Below are positions 1 through 8,144 of a stretch of 64,000 nt of DNA, piece by piece. Numbering within the stretch: position 1 is the stretch's first letter; each line of letters begins with the position of its first letter. Position numbers and translations under genes: made by a program. A model generated the notes under the pieces. That model saw only the letters and a list, made by a program, of their open reading frames with translations. It searched no databases and had not been told where the DNA came from. The DNA is from Bdellovibrio sp047344985. Its GTDB lineage: Bacteria > Bdellovibrionota > Bdellovibrionia > Bdellovibrionales > Bdellovibrionaceae. Location: assembly GCF_047344985.1 (NCBI RefSeq), contig NZ_CP178861.1, positions 3,534,001 through 3,598,000 of the forward strand, read 5' to 3'.

Positions 1-696
1 AAGAACAATTACGTGCAAAACGTGATGAAGTACAACGAAGCTCGCTGGGAAAAAACGATGAAAGAAGTTCGTGAACCTGCGAATCAGGATTCTTGGGGCA
101 TGGGACCATTGACAGTGAACGCGTACTACAGCAGCAACGAAAACAAATTCGTTTTGCCGATCGGGATTTTGCAATATCCATTCTATGACAAAGACGGATC
201 TGTAATTGAAAACCTGGGCGCTGTTGGTGCGGTGATCGGTCACGAATTGGGTCACAGCATTGATGACAGCGGCTCCAAATATGATTCTCAAGGCCGTTTG
301 AAACAGTGGATGACGACAAAAGACATCATGGAGTTCAATCTTCGCGGTCAAAAAATGATCGATCAATTTGCGAAGGCGGATCATGACGGGAAACTGACTC
401 TGGGTGAAAACGTCGCCGATCTTGTGGGCCTCACATTCGCTTACAATGCAGCTTTCCCGCAAGGTAAAGGCAGCGTAGAAGATAAGAAAAAATTCTTCGT
501 CGCTTACGGTAGATTGTGGTGTTCCGTGACTCGCCCGGATTTCGATAAGCTCATGAGAAAAACCGATCCGCATGCCGCAGGTTGGGCTCGCATCAATGAG
601 CAGGTAAAACATCAAGCCGCTTTCTCTGAAACGTTCCAGTGTAAGGAAGGCGACAAAATGACCTTGCCTGAAAGCGAACGCGTCCACATTTGGTAA
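1..696 (+). CDS. M13 (neprilysin/PepO-type) zinc metallopeptidase, C-terminal part
   Basis: The reading frame is open from the first base, so the start lies upstream of the window. The visible 231 residues are the catalytic end of an M13 endopeptidase. The zinc motif HELGH is encoded at 241-255, and the third zinc ligand lies in the GENVAD motif about 55 residues later. Before them come VNAYY and a segment matching the substrate-binding NAYY region of the family. The chain ends in Trp, as M13 enzymes do (the canonical end is CxxW; here it is VHIW, without the Cys). M13 enzymes cut peptides of moderate size and are usually exported or membrane-anchored; the anchor would be in the missing N-terminus. 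A 10-bp-stem terminator follows at once. Confidence 0.9.
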   Translation, partial: KNNYVQNVMKYNEARWEKTMKEVREPANQDSWGMGPLTVNAYYSSNENKFVLPIGILQYPFYDKDGSVIENLGAVGAVIGHELGHSIDDSGSKYDSQGRLKQWMTTKDIMEFNLRGQKMIDQFAKADHDGKLTLGENVADLVGLTFAYNAAFPQGKGSVEDKKKFFVAYGRLWCSVTRPDFDKLMRKTDPHAAGWARINEQVKHQAAFSETFQCKEGDKMTLPESERVHIW

Positions 697-705
697 TTTC
701 CTTCC

Positions 706-733
706 GAGGGACGCTCCGATTCAAGCGTCCCTC
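706..733 (+). terminator. Hairpin after the M13 peptidase gene
   Basis: A perfect 10-bp inverted repeat, GAGGGACGCT (706-715) and AGCGTCCCTC (724-733), encloses an 8-nt loop 9 nt after the stop codon. Only a short A/T-rich stretch follows, without a clear T-run, so termination strength is uncertain. Confidence 0.6.
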
Positions 734-744
734 AAATCTTGGGC

Positions 745-795
745 CTGGGCGGCATAAGTCCAGCGCCCGGAGCGCAATAGAGCGCCCTCGCGCTC
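745..795. other. GC-rich dyads upstream of the rhodanese gene
   Basis: Two successive GC-rich inverted repeats lie here: CTGGGCG (745-751) with CGCCCGG (764-770), one pair being G-T, and GAGCGC (770-775) with GCGCTC (790-795). They share base 770. The composition differs from the surrounding spacer. The role is unknown; it could be a leader structure of the rhodanese-nucleotidase pair or a degraded repeat. Confidence 0.3.
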
Positions 796-872
796 AGTCC
801 TCATTACTTTCCTTGCTGTAAATTCCTGCAAATGTTATGGTTAGTCTCTTGGCTGTGACGCAGGAGGAATCT

Positions 873-1238
873 GTGACAGTGAAGTTAGTAAACTTCGAAT
901 CTAAAACTGAAAACCCTCATTATGAGGGCGTTTATGACATTGCTCCCGTGGAGCTGCAAAAAATGATGACGAACGTAAAAATGATCGATGTTCGTCAACC
1001 GGAAGAATACGTCGGTGAGTTGGGTCACGTGCCTGGATCTGAACTTGTCGTATTGGATACTCTTCCCGATCACCTTTCTAAACTTCCCAAAGACCAAACG
1101 GTCGTCTTCATCTGCCGTAGCGGCGGTCGCTCTGCCAAAGCAACGGCTTACGCGATGATGAATGGACTGACTCACGTTTATAATATGCAAGGTGGAATGC
1201 TGGCTTGGAATGACCTTCAGCTTCCGGTTGAAAGATAA
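873..1238 (+). CDS. Single-domain rhodanese-like protein
   Basis: This 121-residue protein is one rhodanese domain. The active-site loop CRSGGRS carries the sulfur-accepting Cys, preceded by the conserved IDVR-PEEY motif near the N-terminus and followed by the GGxxxW element (GGMLAWNDL). Such proteins move sulfane sulfur between thiols or sense it, in the cytoplasm. I chose the GTG start at 873 because AGGAGG lies 5 nt before it; an in-frame ATG at 837 has no comparable ribosome binding site. The 5'-nucleotidase gene starts 7 nt after the stop, so the two are probably co-transcribed. The sulfur partner cannot be told from the sequence. Confidence 0.85.
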   Translation: MTVKLVNFESKTENPHYEGVYDIAPVELQKMMTNVKMIDVRQPEEYVGELGHVPGSELVVLDTLPDHLSKLPKDQTVVFICRSGGRSAKATAYAMMNGLTHVYNMQGGMLAWNDLQLPVER

Positions 1239-1245
1239 GAGAACT

Positions 1246-2619
1246 ATGCCTGGAAAAGTATTTGTAAATAGAACGTTGAATCTAAAAAAGATTCGTTACA
1301 TCGGCGTCGACATGGACCACACGTTGGTTCGTTATAACAGTGAAAACTTTGAACGCCTTTCGCACACAACAATGATCGAAAAATTGATCAAGCGCGGTTA
1401 TCCAGAAACTTTGCGCAAGCTCACGTTCGATTATAACTATGCGATCCGCGGACTTGTGATCGACCGTAAGATGGGAAATCTTTTAAAGCTCAATCGCTAC
1501 ACGGCGATTCGTGCGAGCTACCACGGTTTGAAACCTTTGGATTTCAAAAGCCATCAGAAGTTGTACAAGTCGACTTACATTGACTTAAGTAATTCTGACT
1601 ATTTGGCTGTCGATACATCTTTCTCGATTTCTTTGGCGAACTTGATCGCACAGATCGTTGAATTGAAAGACACGGATCTTGCCAACAAGTATCCTGAGTA
1701 TTCGCAAATTGCCGATGACGTGTTGGATGCTTTGGATGAAGCTCACCGCGACGGTTCTTTGAAAGAAGTCGTTAAGAAAAATTTGGATCATTACATTATC
1801 AAAGATCCACAATTGGTGGCGGGTCTTGAAAAATTCCGTCGTCATGGAAAAAAGATTTTCGTTTTAACGAATTCTGATTTCCACTACACGAAATTGCTTT
1901 TGGATTATGCGATTCAACCTTTCTTAAAAGAACACAAGTCTTGGCAAGATCTGTTTGAGATCGTGATTACGTTTGCTTCCAAGCCTAAGTTCTTCTACGA
2001 AAATCAAAAATACCTTCGCGTGAATCCTGCCGACGGTACGATGACGAATATGGAAGGCAAGTTGACTCCCGGAATCTATCAAGGCGGAAATGCCAAGAAA
2101 TTCACGAACGATCTTGATTTGGCTGGGGACGACATCCTGTACATCGGAGACCATATCTACGGCGACATCCTTCGTTTGAAAAAGGATTGCAACTGGAGAA
2201 CGGCGATGGTGATCGAAGAACTCGACATCGAAGTCGACAACAACAAGAAGGCTGAACCTATCAATCAGGAAATCGAAGTCTTGATGAAAAAGAAAGAGCC
2301 TCTTGAGGATGAACTGACTGAGATCATGACCCGCAAAATTGAAAAAGCGGCGGATGTGAACGAGTCGCAAATCGAAACTCTGCAAAAAACAATTTCAGAG
2401 ATCGATGCGCAAATCAGTCAGCTTATTAAGAAGCAGCAGTCCATGTACAACGGCAACTGGGGTCAGTTGATGAGAGCCGGTAACGAAGAAAGTTATTTCG
2501 CTTATCAATTGGACCGCTATGCCTGCGTTTACATGGAAAAGTTGGCGGATCTTTTGGATCTTTCGCCAAGAACTTACTTCCGTGCGCCTCGCCGACCGCT
2601 GGCTCACGAAATTTACTAA
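1246..2619 (+). CDS. HAD-superfamily 5'-nucleotidase (HAD-IG, cytosolic purine nucleotidase type)
   Basis: This 457-residue hydrolase has the HAD motif I DMDHT (nucleophile and acid/base aspartates, residues ~19-23), motif II FVLTNSD and motif IV GDHIYGDIL. These are the features of the IMP/GMP-specific cytosolic nucleotidase group. The expected reaction is release of phosphate from purine 5'-nucleotides. A charged, coiled-coil-like stretch (about residues 340-405) follows the catalytic core. I chose ATG 1246, 7 nt after the rhodanese stop; a longer frame would run back into that gene. For a predator that takes up prey nucleotides, a purine salvage role is plausible, but this is inference. 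A strong bidirectional terminator closes the unit. Confidence 0.85.
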   Translation: MPGKVFVNRTLNLKKIRYIGVDMDHTLVRYNSENFERLSHTTMIEKLIKRGYPETLRKLTFDYNYAIRGLVIDRKMGNLLKLNRYTAIRASYHGLKPLDFKSHQKLYKSTYIDLSNSDYLAVDTSFSISLANLIAQIVELKDTDLANKYPEYSQIADDVLDALDEAHRDGSLKEVVKKNLDHYIIKDPQLVAGLEKFRRHGKKIFVLTNSDFHYTKLLLDYAIQPFLKEHKSWQDLFEIVITFASKPKFFYENQKYLRVNPADGTMTNMEGKLTPGIYQGGNAKKFTNDLDLAGDDILYIGDHIYGDILRLKKDCNWRTAMVIEELDIEVDNNKKAEPINQEIEVLMKKKEPLEDELTEIMTRKIEKAADVNESQIETLQKTISEIDAQISQLIKKQQSMYNGNWGQLMRAGNEESYFAYQLDRYACVYMEKLADLLDLSPRTYFRAPRRPLAHEIY

Positions 2620-2640
2620 TATCTATTGTATTACGTAACT

Positions 2641-2672
2641 AAAAAAAGAGGGGCTAATGCCCCTCTTTTTTT
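2641..2672. terminator. Bidirectional intrinsic terminator
   Basis: The stem AAAGAGGGGC / GCCCCTCTTT encloses the loop TAAT, with an A-run on the left and a T-run on the right. It can end both the nucleotidase unit (+) and the convergent secreted-protein gene (-), whose stop codon begins at 2673, at its edge. Confidence 0.9.
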
Positions 2673-3648
2673 ATTCATTTGGAGACTGTGCTTTTACTTT
2701 TAATATATTTGGAACTTCCGGCGCCCAATTTTTTACGTCACAGAATGTCGGTTTAATCTGAACACCTGTATAAACGTGACGACCTTTCGATGCTTCTCCT
2801 TCTAAGAAAAGAGCGCGATCCAAATCACAAAGAACCTGAACTTTTTCTAAAGCAAAAGTTAGCTGCAGTGCTTTGCCTGAATACTTCGGGGACGCCATAG
2901 TTACTTCAACAATTTTTGAAGATTCTGGTTGCGCACCTCCGCGACCAAATTTGATGCTATCAATCCGAATGTCTTCAATCTTGATGTCATTGTTTTCAAG
3001 CAAAAGAACGTCAATCTTTCCTTTTGCCATTGGGTCAATCGCTTTAAGCGCATCATGCGAAGTCTCTAAAGAACCCGTCCAAACTTGGTCGGCTTTTAAG
3101 CGATACAACGCTGTAGGACTCACTTGATTACTTGGAATTGGTCCATACACCATCACTGAAGCGCGAGAATCGTCAACGCCACGACTTCCGTAAGCCCAAA
3201 ATCCTGGACATGCCGTATCTTTACTTCGGTTTATCTTTGTATAAATAACGTCCGTGATAGAATTGCTTCCGACAAATGATGCCTTGACGATTCCAGGTCT
3301 ACCTTTAGAGGTAAGAGAAAATCCTGAAACTGATTCTCCCGGTTTGATACCTTTAGATAATCCTTTAGGACTCCAACCAAAGGAAGTACTGCGGGAAAAA
3401 AAGTGCGGTTCCTTCCATCCTACCGGCGAGCGTGGTGTGCTTTTTTCATTCGGTTTAAGATTAAAATTCCTAACAGGTATTACACTGTCTTTAGAATTCG
3501 ATATTGAGTACTCGTAAAGATATCCATCATCAATATTTTGAGCTTTGCTAGTTACTTCAATATCAAAACTGTTATGCGAGTAAGGACACGTATCAGCCCA
3601 ACTCGAAAGCGCTATGAAGTTGAATAGAATAAGCGCGATATATTTCAT
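2671..3648 (-). CDS. Secreted protein of unknown function
   Basis: I do not recognise this 325-residue protein. It begins with a clear signal peptide (hydrophobic residues 4-16, likely cleavage after SSWA, before DTCPYS) and has no further membrane segment, so it should be periplasmic or secreted. Mature residues look beta-rich, with several polar Ser/Gly/Lys stretches and four cysteines (in DTCPYS, DTACPG, VLCDLD and TFCDVK) that could form disulfides. It is a lone minus-strand gene, convergent with the nucleotidase across a shared terminator. The gene and its upstream spacer look more A/T-rich than their neighbours, which might point to acquisition, but I did not compute this. Confidence 0.75.
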   Translation of the reverse strand: MKYIALILFNFIALSSWADTCPYSHNSFDIEVTSKAQNIDDGYLYEYSISNSKDSVIPVRNFNLKPNEKSTPRSPVGWKEPHFFSRSTSFGWSPKGLSKGIKPGESVSGFSLTSKGRPGIVKASFVGSNSITDVIYTKINRSKDTACPGFWAYGSRGVDDSRASVMVYGPIPSNQVSPTALYRLKADQVWTGSLETSHDALKAIDPMAKGKIDVLLLENNDIKIEDIRIDSIKFGRGGAQPESSKIVEVTMASPKYSGKALQLTFALEKVQVLCDLDRALFLEGEASKGRHVYTGVQIKPTFCDVKNWAPEVPNILKVKAQSPNE

Positions 3649-3816
3649 AGCCCTCTACCCATCAATTTCGCCAATAGAAAAAACTTTTTGTTAGACATTT
3701 TTCTAACCTCATTTTTCAAACAAAAATTGTTTATTAAAAGTAGAGGGCAAAGTGAAATTTAATTGAATTAAAAAATCAAATGACACAGCAAACCAATATT
3801 TGTTTTACACGCGAAT

Positions 3817-3846
3817 AAAAAAAAGGGAAAGGCTAAAACCTTTCCC
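3817..3846 (-). terminator. Intrinsic terminator of the trypsin gene
   Basis: On the minus strand, GGGAAAGG pairs with CCTTTCCC across a 6-nt loop, followed by eight Ts (the A-run 3817-3824). A second T-run on the plus side may make it bidirectional. Confidence 0.85.
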
Positions 3847-3873
3847 CTTTTTCTTTTCTAATTTTCTATTTAA

Positions 3874-4656
3874 TTAGCGAGCTGTCTGCTCAATCCAAGT
3901 CGTCGCTTCGTTTACTTTTGCGTAAACGCCTGGTTGACCCGCGCGAGCGCAGCCGTTACCCCAGCTTACAACACCGATCAAAATATTTTGTCCGTTCACT
4001 GTTTTCGCGACAAGAGGTCCACCGCTGTCGCCTTGGCAAGAGTCTTTGCCACCTTGTGCGTAACCTGCGCAAAGCATGCGGTCTGTGATTGTGTTCTTAT
4101 AACTTTGATTGCATGAATCGTGAGAGATCAATGGCACGTCTACTTTTAGCAAACGATTTGGCAATGAATAAGAATTTTCATTCGTCACACCCCAACCCGC
4201 CACTGTCGCCATGATCTGATCTCCAGAGTCAGGAATCGCGATTTCCGTTGTGTTGATTTCAATAGGTTCGTACTGAGAATCTTTTGAAAGCTCGATCAAT
4301 GCAAAATCGAAATCCGCACTGTTATCATCGTATTGAGGATGAACGATCACGCGCTTTGGACGGATCGTTTCTGCTTTAGAAGCATTTCTTTGATCGTGCA
4401 AACCAATCACGACATTTTTAATTGTCGAACCTTTTGCACAGTGAGCCGCTGTCAAAACCCAGTTCTTCTTAATAAGTGAAGCGCCACAGAAGTGACCGCC
4501 ATAAGAACCGTGCAAAGACACGATGAACGGAAATTCACCTGGAGTGGCTTCCACACCGCCCACGATTTTTGTTTGAAAATCGCTGCTTGGTTTTGCAAAA
4601 GACGTTGCCGACAAACAAATAAGACCGACCATCAAAAGATGATTCATTAGCTTCAT
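3874..4656 (-). CDS. Secreted trypsin-like serine protease (S1 family)
   Basis: This 260-residue protein has a signal peptide (cleavage after about residue 21), a short pro-segment, and a mature enzyme starting at IVGG (I31), the classic activation site. The catalytic triad is H72 in TAAHC, D117 in DFDFALI and S211 in GDSGGP. Asp205, six residues before the Ser, predicts trypsin specificity (cleavage after Lys/Arg). Six cysteines sit at typical S1 disulfide positions. It should be exported through Sec and activated by cleavage before I31. It stands alone with its own terminator. In a predator it could digest prey proteins; this is inferred from family and export. Confidence 0.95.
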   Translation of the reverse strand: MKLMNHLLMVGLICLSATSFAKPSSDFQTKIVGGVEATPGEFPFIVSLHGSYGGHFCGASLIKKNWVLTAAHCAKGSTIKNVVIGLHDQRNASKAETIRPKRVIVHPQYDDNSADFDFALIELSKDSQYEPIEINTTEIAIPDSGDQIMATVAGWGVTNENSYSLPNRLLKVDVPLISHDSCNQSYKNTITDRMLCAGYAQGGKDSCQGDSGGPLVAKTVNGQNILIGVVSWGNGCARAGQPGVYAKVNEATTWIEQTAR

Positions 4657-4834
4657 AAACGTTCCCCCTCGAAACTTTTAATAAGAGCCTTTGTCAATTT
4701 CACTTCATGTGTGTGTGACTCGACAAAGGAAAGAAGAGGAACTCGACGTTGGTCGACCAGGGAAATCGCACCCCAAGAACTTAATTTATCCAGAGTTTTC
4801 AATAATTTAGGTGTTGTTTTGCAATTCTTCTACT

Positions 4835-4884
4835 GTACATCACTTGGTACTTTACATTACACAGTACCTAGCATAATTTAGTAC
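4835..4884. promoter_or_regulatory. GTAC-repeat operator-like region upstream of padR
   Basis: GTAC occurs four times, at 4835, 4847, 4864 and 4881; the last three are exactly 17 bp apart. Copies two and three form an inverted repeat, GGTACT (4846-4851) and AGTACC (4863-4868). The array lies just upstream of the PadR-family regulator, a class that often represses its own operon through such dyads. It probably overlaps the promoter of the padR operon; an effect on the divergent trypsin gene is also possible. Confidence 0.55.
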
Positions 4885-4900
4885 CGAAAGGTGCAACGGT

Positions 4901-5218
4901 ATGAATGCGCAGTTTAAAAAAGGAGTCCTTGAATTGTGTGTGCTCACGATGATTGGGCGCAAGGACTACTACGGCTATGAGTTGGTCGAAGAAATTTCTA
5001 AAATCTTGGAAATTTCCGAAGGCACTCTTTACCCGATTCTTCGCCGTTTGACGGAAGAAAAGTATTTCGAAACGTATTTGCAAGAATCCTCCGAAGGTCC
5101 TCCCCGCAAATACTATCGAATTACGAAACTGGGAAAAGAGTTTCAAAAAGATCAGTTCAAGCAATGGATGGAATTTAATAATCAAATCGAAACGCTTATT
5201 GGCAGGGAAATCACATGA
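4901..5218 (+). CDS. PadR-family transcriptional regulator
   Basis: This 105-residue protein is a winged-helix regulator: residues ~5-85 contain GVLELCVL, YYGYELVEEI, the recognition helix SEGTLYPILRRL, and the wing ending PRKYYRITKLGKE, a signature of the PadR family. It lacks the long C-terminal coiled coil of some relatives, so it belongs to the short class. It overlaps the next gene by 4 nt (ATGA), and the next two genes encode DUF1700- and DUF4097-type proteins. This trio recurs in many bacteria and is usually linked to envelope stress. Autoregulation through the GTAC repeats just upstream is likely. Confidence 0.92.
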   Translation: MNAQFKKGVLELCVLTMIGRKDYYGYELVEEISKILEISEGTLYPILRRLTEEKYFETYLQESSEGPPRKYYRITKLGKEFQKDQFKQWMEFNNQIETLIGREIT

Positions 5219-5787
5219 ACAAGCAAGAGTTCTTAAAAACGCTTCGGGAAGAACTTGAACGTCATCAAGTTCCAAATGTGCAGGACATCCTTTCAGACTA
5301 TGAAGAACACTTCAATCACGGTCTGAGCAAAAGAAAAACCGAAGAAGAAATTTCGGAAGGATTGGGTTTTCCTCCCACGATTGCGAAAGCTCACAAAACT
5401 GAAAGTCTTATCAGCGAAATCCAAAATCCTGAAAACGGATTTCGGTGGAGTCTCGCTTTCAATGTGATCGGCCGTCTTTTGGTGATCGCGCCTTTCAACT
5501 TTATTGTTTTATTTATTCCGGGAGTTGTTGTGCTGTCCCTCCTTGCATCCGGTTGGGCAGTGGCATTGGCTATTGGCGCTGTAAGCTTAGCCCTTCTCTC
5601 GCTGCTACCCACGCTCGGCGCCCTTTCCGCTAACGCCTGGGCGTGGGTAGCAGGCATTTCTTCCAGCATGGGACTTTTTGGCATGGCTGTTTTGGGTGGT
5701 ATGGTGATGTTCCTCATCACCAAGTACATCATCATGGCTTTGATCAATTATCTTCAATGGAATCTTAAATTCGTTTTACAAAAGTAG
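5215..5787 (+). CDS. DUF1700 (HAAS) family membrane protein
   Basis: This 190-residue protein starts with a HAAS-like domain (residues ~1-65: KQEFLKTLREELE, then DILSDYEEHF and EEEISEGLG), found next to PadR regulators. Three or four hydrophobic segments follow (about residues 80-115, 118-140, 145-175), so it is an inner-membrane protein. It overlaps padR by 4 nt and precedes the DUF4097 gene by 9 nt. Its partner function is not known; the operon suggests it relays or modulates the regulator at the membrane. Confidence 0.85.
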   Translation: MNKQEFLKTLREELERHQVPNVQDILSDYEEHFNHGLSKRKTEEEISEGLGFPPTIAKAHKTESLISEIQNPENGFRWSLAFNVIGRLLVIAPFNFIVLFIPGVVVLSLLASGWAVALAIGAVSLALLSLLPTLGALSANAWAWVAGISSSMGLFGMAVLGGMVMFLITKYIIMALINYLQWNLKFVLQK

Positions 5788-5796
5788 GAGTACAAA

Positions 5797-6648
5797 ATGA
5801 ATCTCTTTACGAAATTTTTCGTCGCTTTCTCCGTATGGACAGTCGCTTTTCTAAGTCTGGCTACTTATGCCGGAGGAAAAGCTTTTGAAACGGATCCTCA
5901 ACTTGTTTCCAAGCTTGAAGATAAAATGAATGTTTCTATTCGCGTAGGTGGAGTTTCCAAAAGATTCCACCGCGATTCAGAAATGGTTAACACGCAAGAC
6001 ACTTGGAACTTCGCCCCTCCCGCGGAAAAAATGAAGATCAAGTTGTTTGCCGGAAATGTCTCCATCAAAAAATCCAGCGGAAATGAAATTAAAATCACCG
6101 CTACGGGAGATTTAGATAAAAGCAGAGCTCCCCGCCTTCTTGAAGCTGAAACTACAGGAAATGAACTCAAGATCAGCGAACCTGAAGGAGACGTCGTTAA
6201 AAAACTCGATGTGCATATCGAAGTTCCTGCTTCATTCGCTCAAGAGCTTGACGTGCTTACTGTCAGCGGCAATGTCACGGTGGAAAATTTAAATTTAGAT
6301 GAGTTGGAACTTAAAACAGTTTCTGGCGACATCGCCTTAAATCAAATCTCTGCTAACAAAATAGATATGAAATCTGTTTCCGGAAATCTCAATGCCGAGG
6401 CTGCGTCTATTAAGAAACTCGAAGGGAAATCCGTGAGCGGTAACGTGGCTTTTGCGAATTCACTTCCTGTGGATATTGACCTGACATCCGTTTCTGGCGA
6501 TGTAAAAATGAAACTTGTTAAAAACGATAAAACGCAGTTTTCTTTAAAATCTGTTTCTGGGGATATTAAAAACGCTCACGGCAGCAACAAAAACGGGAAT
6601 TACAACGTTAAAGTGTCTACCACAAGCGGCGATATTGAAATTGAATAA
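5797..6648 (+). CDS. Exported DUF4097-family beta-repeat protein
   Basis: This 283-residue protein has an N-terminal hydrophobic signal (cleavage probably after YAGG or nearby) and a C-terminal beta-helix-like region in which a SVSGDV/SVSGN motif recurs about every 17-20 residues (from about residue 155 to 280). This regular repeat defines the DUF4097 adhesin-like family. It should be periplasmic or surface-exposed. It is the third gene of the PadR operon, 9 nt after the DUF1700 gene. No catalytic motif is visible. Confidence 0.85.
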   Translation: MNLFTKFFVAFSVWTVAFLSLATYAGGKAFETDPQLVSKLEDKMNVSIRVGGVSKRFHRDSEMVNTQDTWNFAPPAEKMKIKLFAGNVSIKKSSGNEIKITATGDLDKSRAPRLLEAETTGNELKISEPEGDVVKKLDVHIEVPASFAQELDVLTVSGNVTVENLNLDELELKTVSGDIALNQISANKIDMKSVSGNLNAEAASIKKLEGKSVSGNVAFANSLPVDIDLTSVSGDVKMKLVKNDKTQFSLKSVSGDIKNAHGSNKNGNYNVKVSTTSGDIEIE

Positions 6649-6670
6649 TTAAAAGCCAAGGAGGCTTCCT

Positions 6671-7174
6671 ATGCTAAGAATGTTTTTCTTTATGACCGCC
6701 GTCTTGCTTGCGGCGGCATTCGCAAACGCTGAATCTCAAGTGGGTTTTGTCGACATTCCAAAGGCGGTTCAAGCCACTTCTGTCGGTAAGAAGGCCAAGG
6801 CCGAGTTGGAAGTTCAATTTAACAAAAAGAAAAAAGAACTGGATCAGAAAGAAGCTAATCTTAGAAAACTTCGCGACGATTTGGATAAGAAAAAATCCGT
6901 TCTTTCTGCAGCTGCACTCAAAGAAAAGCAGACGGAACTTCAAAATGAAATGCTAAAGTTCCGCGAAGAGCTCGGACAAAGCCAAGCTGACATCCAAAAA
7001 AAGAATGATGAACTGACGAAACCCGTGATGGAAAAACTGCAGCGAGTGATCGCCAAAGTTTCTAAAGACAAAGGTTTTTCAATCGTCTTCCAAGGCACGC
7101 CCGACATTTTGTATGCAAATCCCGCGGTGGACCTCACCGACGATGTCGTTAAAGAGTTTGAAAAAGAAAAATAG
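6671..7174 (+). CDS. OmpH/Skp-family periplasmic chaperone
   Basis: This 167-residue protein has a signal peptide (cleavage after AFANA) followed by VGFVDIPKAVQATSVGK, the conserved start of OmpH/Skp proteins. A long, highly charged coiled coil (residues ~45-125) forms the tentacles that cradle unfolded outer-membrane proteins, and a small beta strand set closes the chain. Length fits the family. AGGAGG lies a few bases before the ATG. The gene follows the DUF4097 gene by 22 nt and may be read with it. It is followed by a GGTACC palindrome. Confidence 0.88.
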   Translation: MLRMFFFMTAVLLAAAFANAESQVGFVDIPKAVQATSVGKKAKAELEVQFNKKKKELDQKEANLRKLRDDLDKKKSVLSAAALKEKQTELQNEMLKFREELGQSQADIQKKNDELTKPVMEKLQRVIAKVSKDKGFSIVFQGTPDILYANPAVDLTDDVVKEFEKEK

Positions 7175-7196
7175 CCCTTCGAAAAATACTTCCATG

Positions 7197-7223
7197 GGAA
7201 AAAGGTACCTGGTACCTTTTTCC
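7197..7223. repeat. GGTACC palindromic element, copy 1
   Basis: A perfect 27-bp dyad: arms GGAAAAAGGTACC (7197-7209) and GGTACCTTTTTCC (7211-7223) around a central T. It fills the gap between the OmpH gene and the next gene, ending one base before that gene's ATG. The same element recurs at 8145, 10325 and 62194. As RNA it forms a 13-bp stem with almost no loop unless the inner pairs open. Confidence 0.95.
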
Positions 7224-7224
7224 T

Positions 7225-8139
7225 ATGACAAAGTGGATCTTAAGCCTCGTAGTTTTAGTCTCTGTTAGTTTTGTCTCTTATAAAGCCGGACAACGTTCCT
7301 CTTCTGCCGCACAAAGTGCCGAACAAATCGAAGAAAAAGTAAAAGAAGATTTAATTGAGCTCACCCGCCAAGATTTTGAAGAGTATCAGAATTTAAAGTC
7401 CCTGGAAGATCGTTATAAAAAAGCTGATGAAATCTTAGGAAAAATCGTCACCGTTTTCTTGGCTGATCTTGGTTTAAAGCTGGGATACAAACCGACAAAT
7501 CCGGCTCTTTTAGATGCCGCTTGCTCTATTGCAGCACCAACAGCGACTCCAGTTCCTTCTCCTGAGCCTTCACCGATGATGTCGCAAGAAACTCCGCAAC
7601 CGACACCGACTCCTGCTCCTAAGGCAAATTGGACTCGCAGTGAATACAAAGTACGACAAGCTCGTGATGAGGCCGAAGCCCTTGAAGAAGCGCGCAAGCT
7701 TGAGATTCCGGATTTCTTTGACGCCATTAAAAGTTCTGGTGCCATCAGCAATCAAGAAGCGCAAGCCGTCAGTGGTCACTTCCAAGGCGAGATTACTTTC
7801 TTTGATCGTAAAGCTCATAAGAGCGATTGGTTTATTGAATGGGAAATTCCTTACAATAAAAACTCCAAAGACGACACTTTCATTACATTAACAGACAAAA
7901 GAAATGGCAAGACCTTCAGCCGCACCCGGACGGGTAACGGCAAATCCATGCTTTCTGGAAACTTCTCAAGTCCCGCAGGCAGCAAGGCTGTGATCGTCAA
8001 TGTGTACGGCGATGATGGATACATCCAAATTTATCCTCGCGACAATCGAGGTGCGACCTGGGTTGGAAACTACTACGAAAAAGAAAAACTAGGCCAATAC
8101 AAAATGGCAGGCCAAGTGACTTTAAATAGAACAGAGTAA
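7225..8139 (+). CDS. Membrane-anchored or exported protein of unknown function with Pro/Thr linker
   Basis: I do not recognise this 304-residue protein. Residues 4-20 form a hydrophobic signal or anchor, residues ~30-75 a charged helical region, and residues ~95-133 a low-complexity Pro/Thr/Ser linker (TPQPTPTPAPK). A second helical segment (~135-170) and a beta-rich C-terminal domain (~175-304) follow. The layout suggests an envelope protein whose C-terminal domain reaches away from the inner membrane. The start is odd: the ATG lies one base after a perfect palindrome and has no Shine-Dalgarno sequence, and no in-frame alternative start precedes it. Confidence 0.75.
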   Translation: MTKWILSLVVLVSVSFVSYKAGQRSSSAAQSAEQIEEKVKEDLIELTRQDFEEYQNLKSLEDRYKKADEILGKIVTVFLADLGLKLGYKPTNPALLDAACSIAAPTATPVPSPEPSPMMSQETPQPTPTPAPKANWTRSEYKVRQARDEAEALEEARKLEIPDFFDAIKSSGAISNQEAQAVSGHFQGEITFFDRKAHKSDWFIEWEIPYNKNSKDDTFITLTDKRNGKTFSRTRTGNGKSMLSGNFSSPAGSKAVIVNVYGDDGYIQIYPRDNRGATWVGNYYEKEKLGQYKMAGQVTLNRTE

Positions 8140-8144
8140 GAAGG

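Noticed and set aside
3690..3707. GTTAGA/TCTAAC hairpin upstream of the secreted-protein gene
   Set aside because: A 6-bp stem in A/T-rich sequence is expected by chance; no function can be supported.
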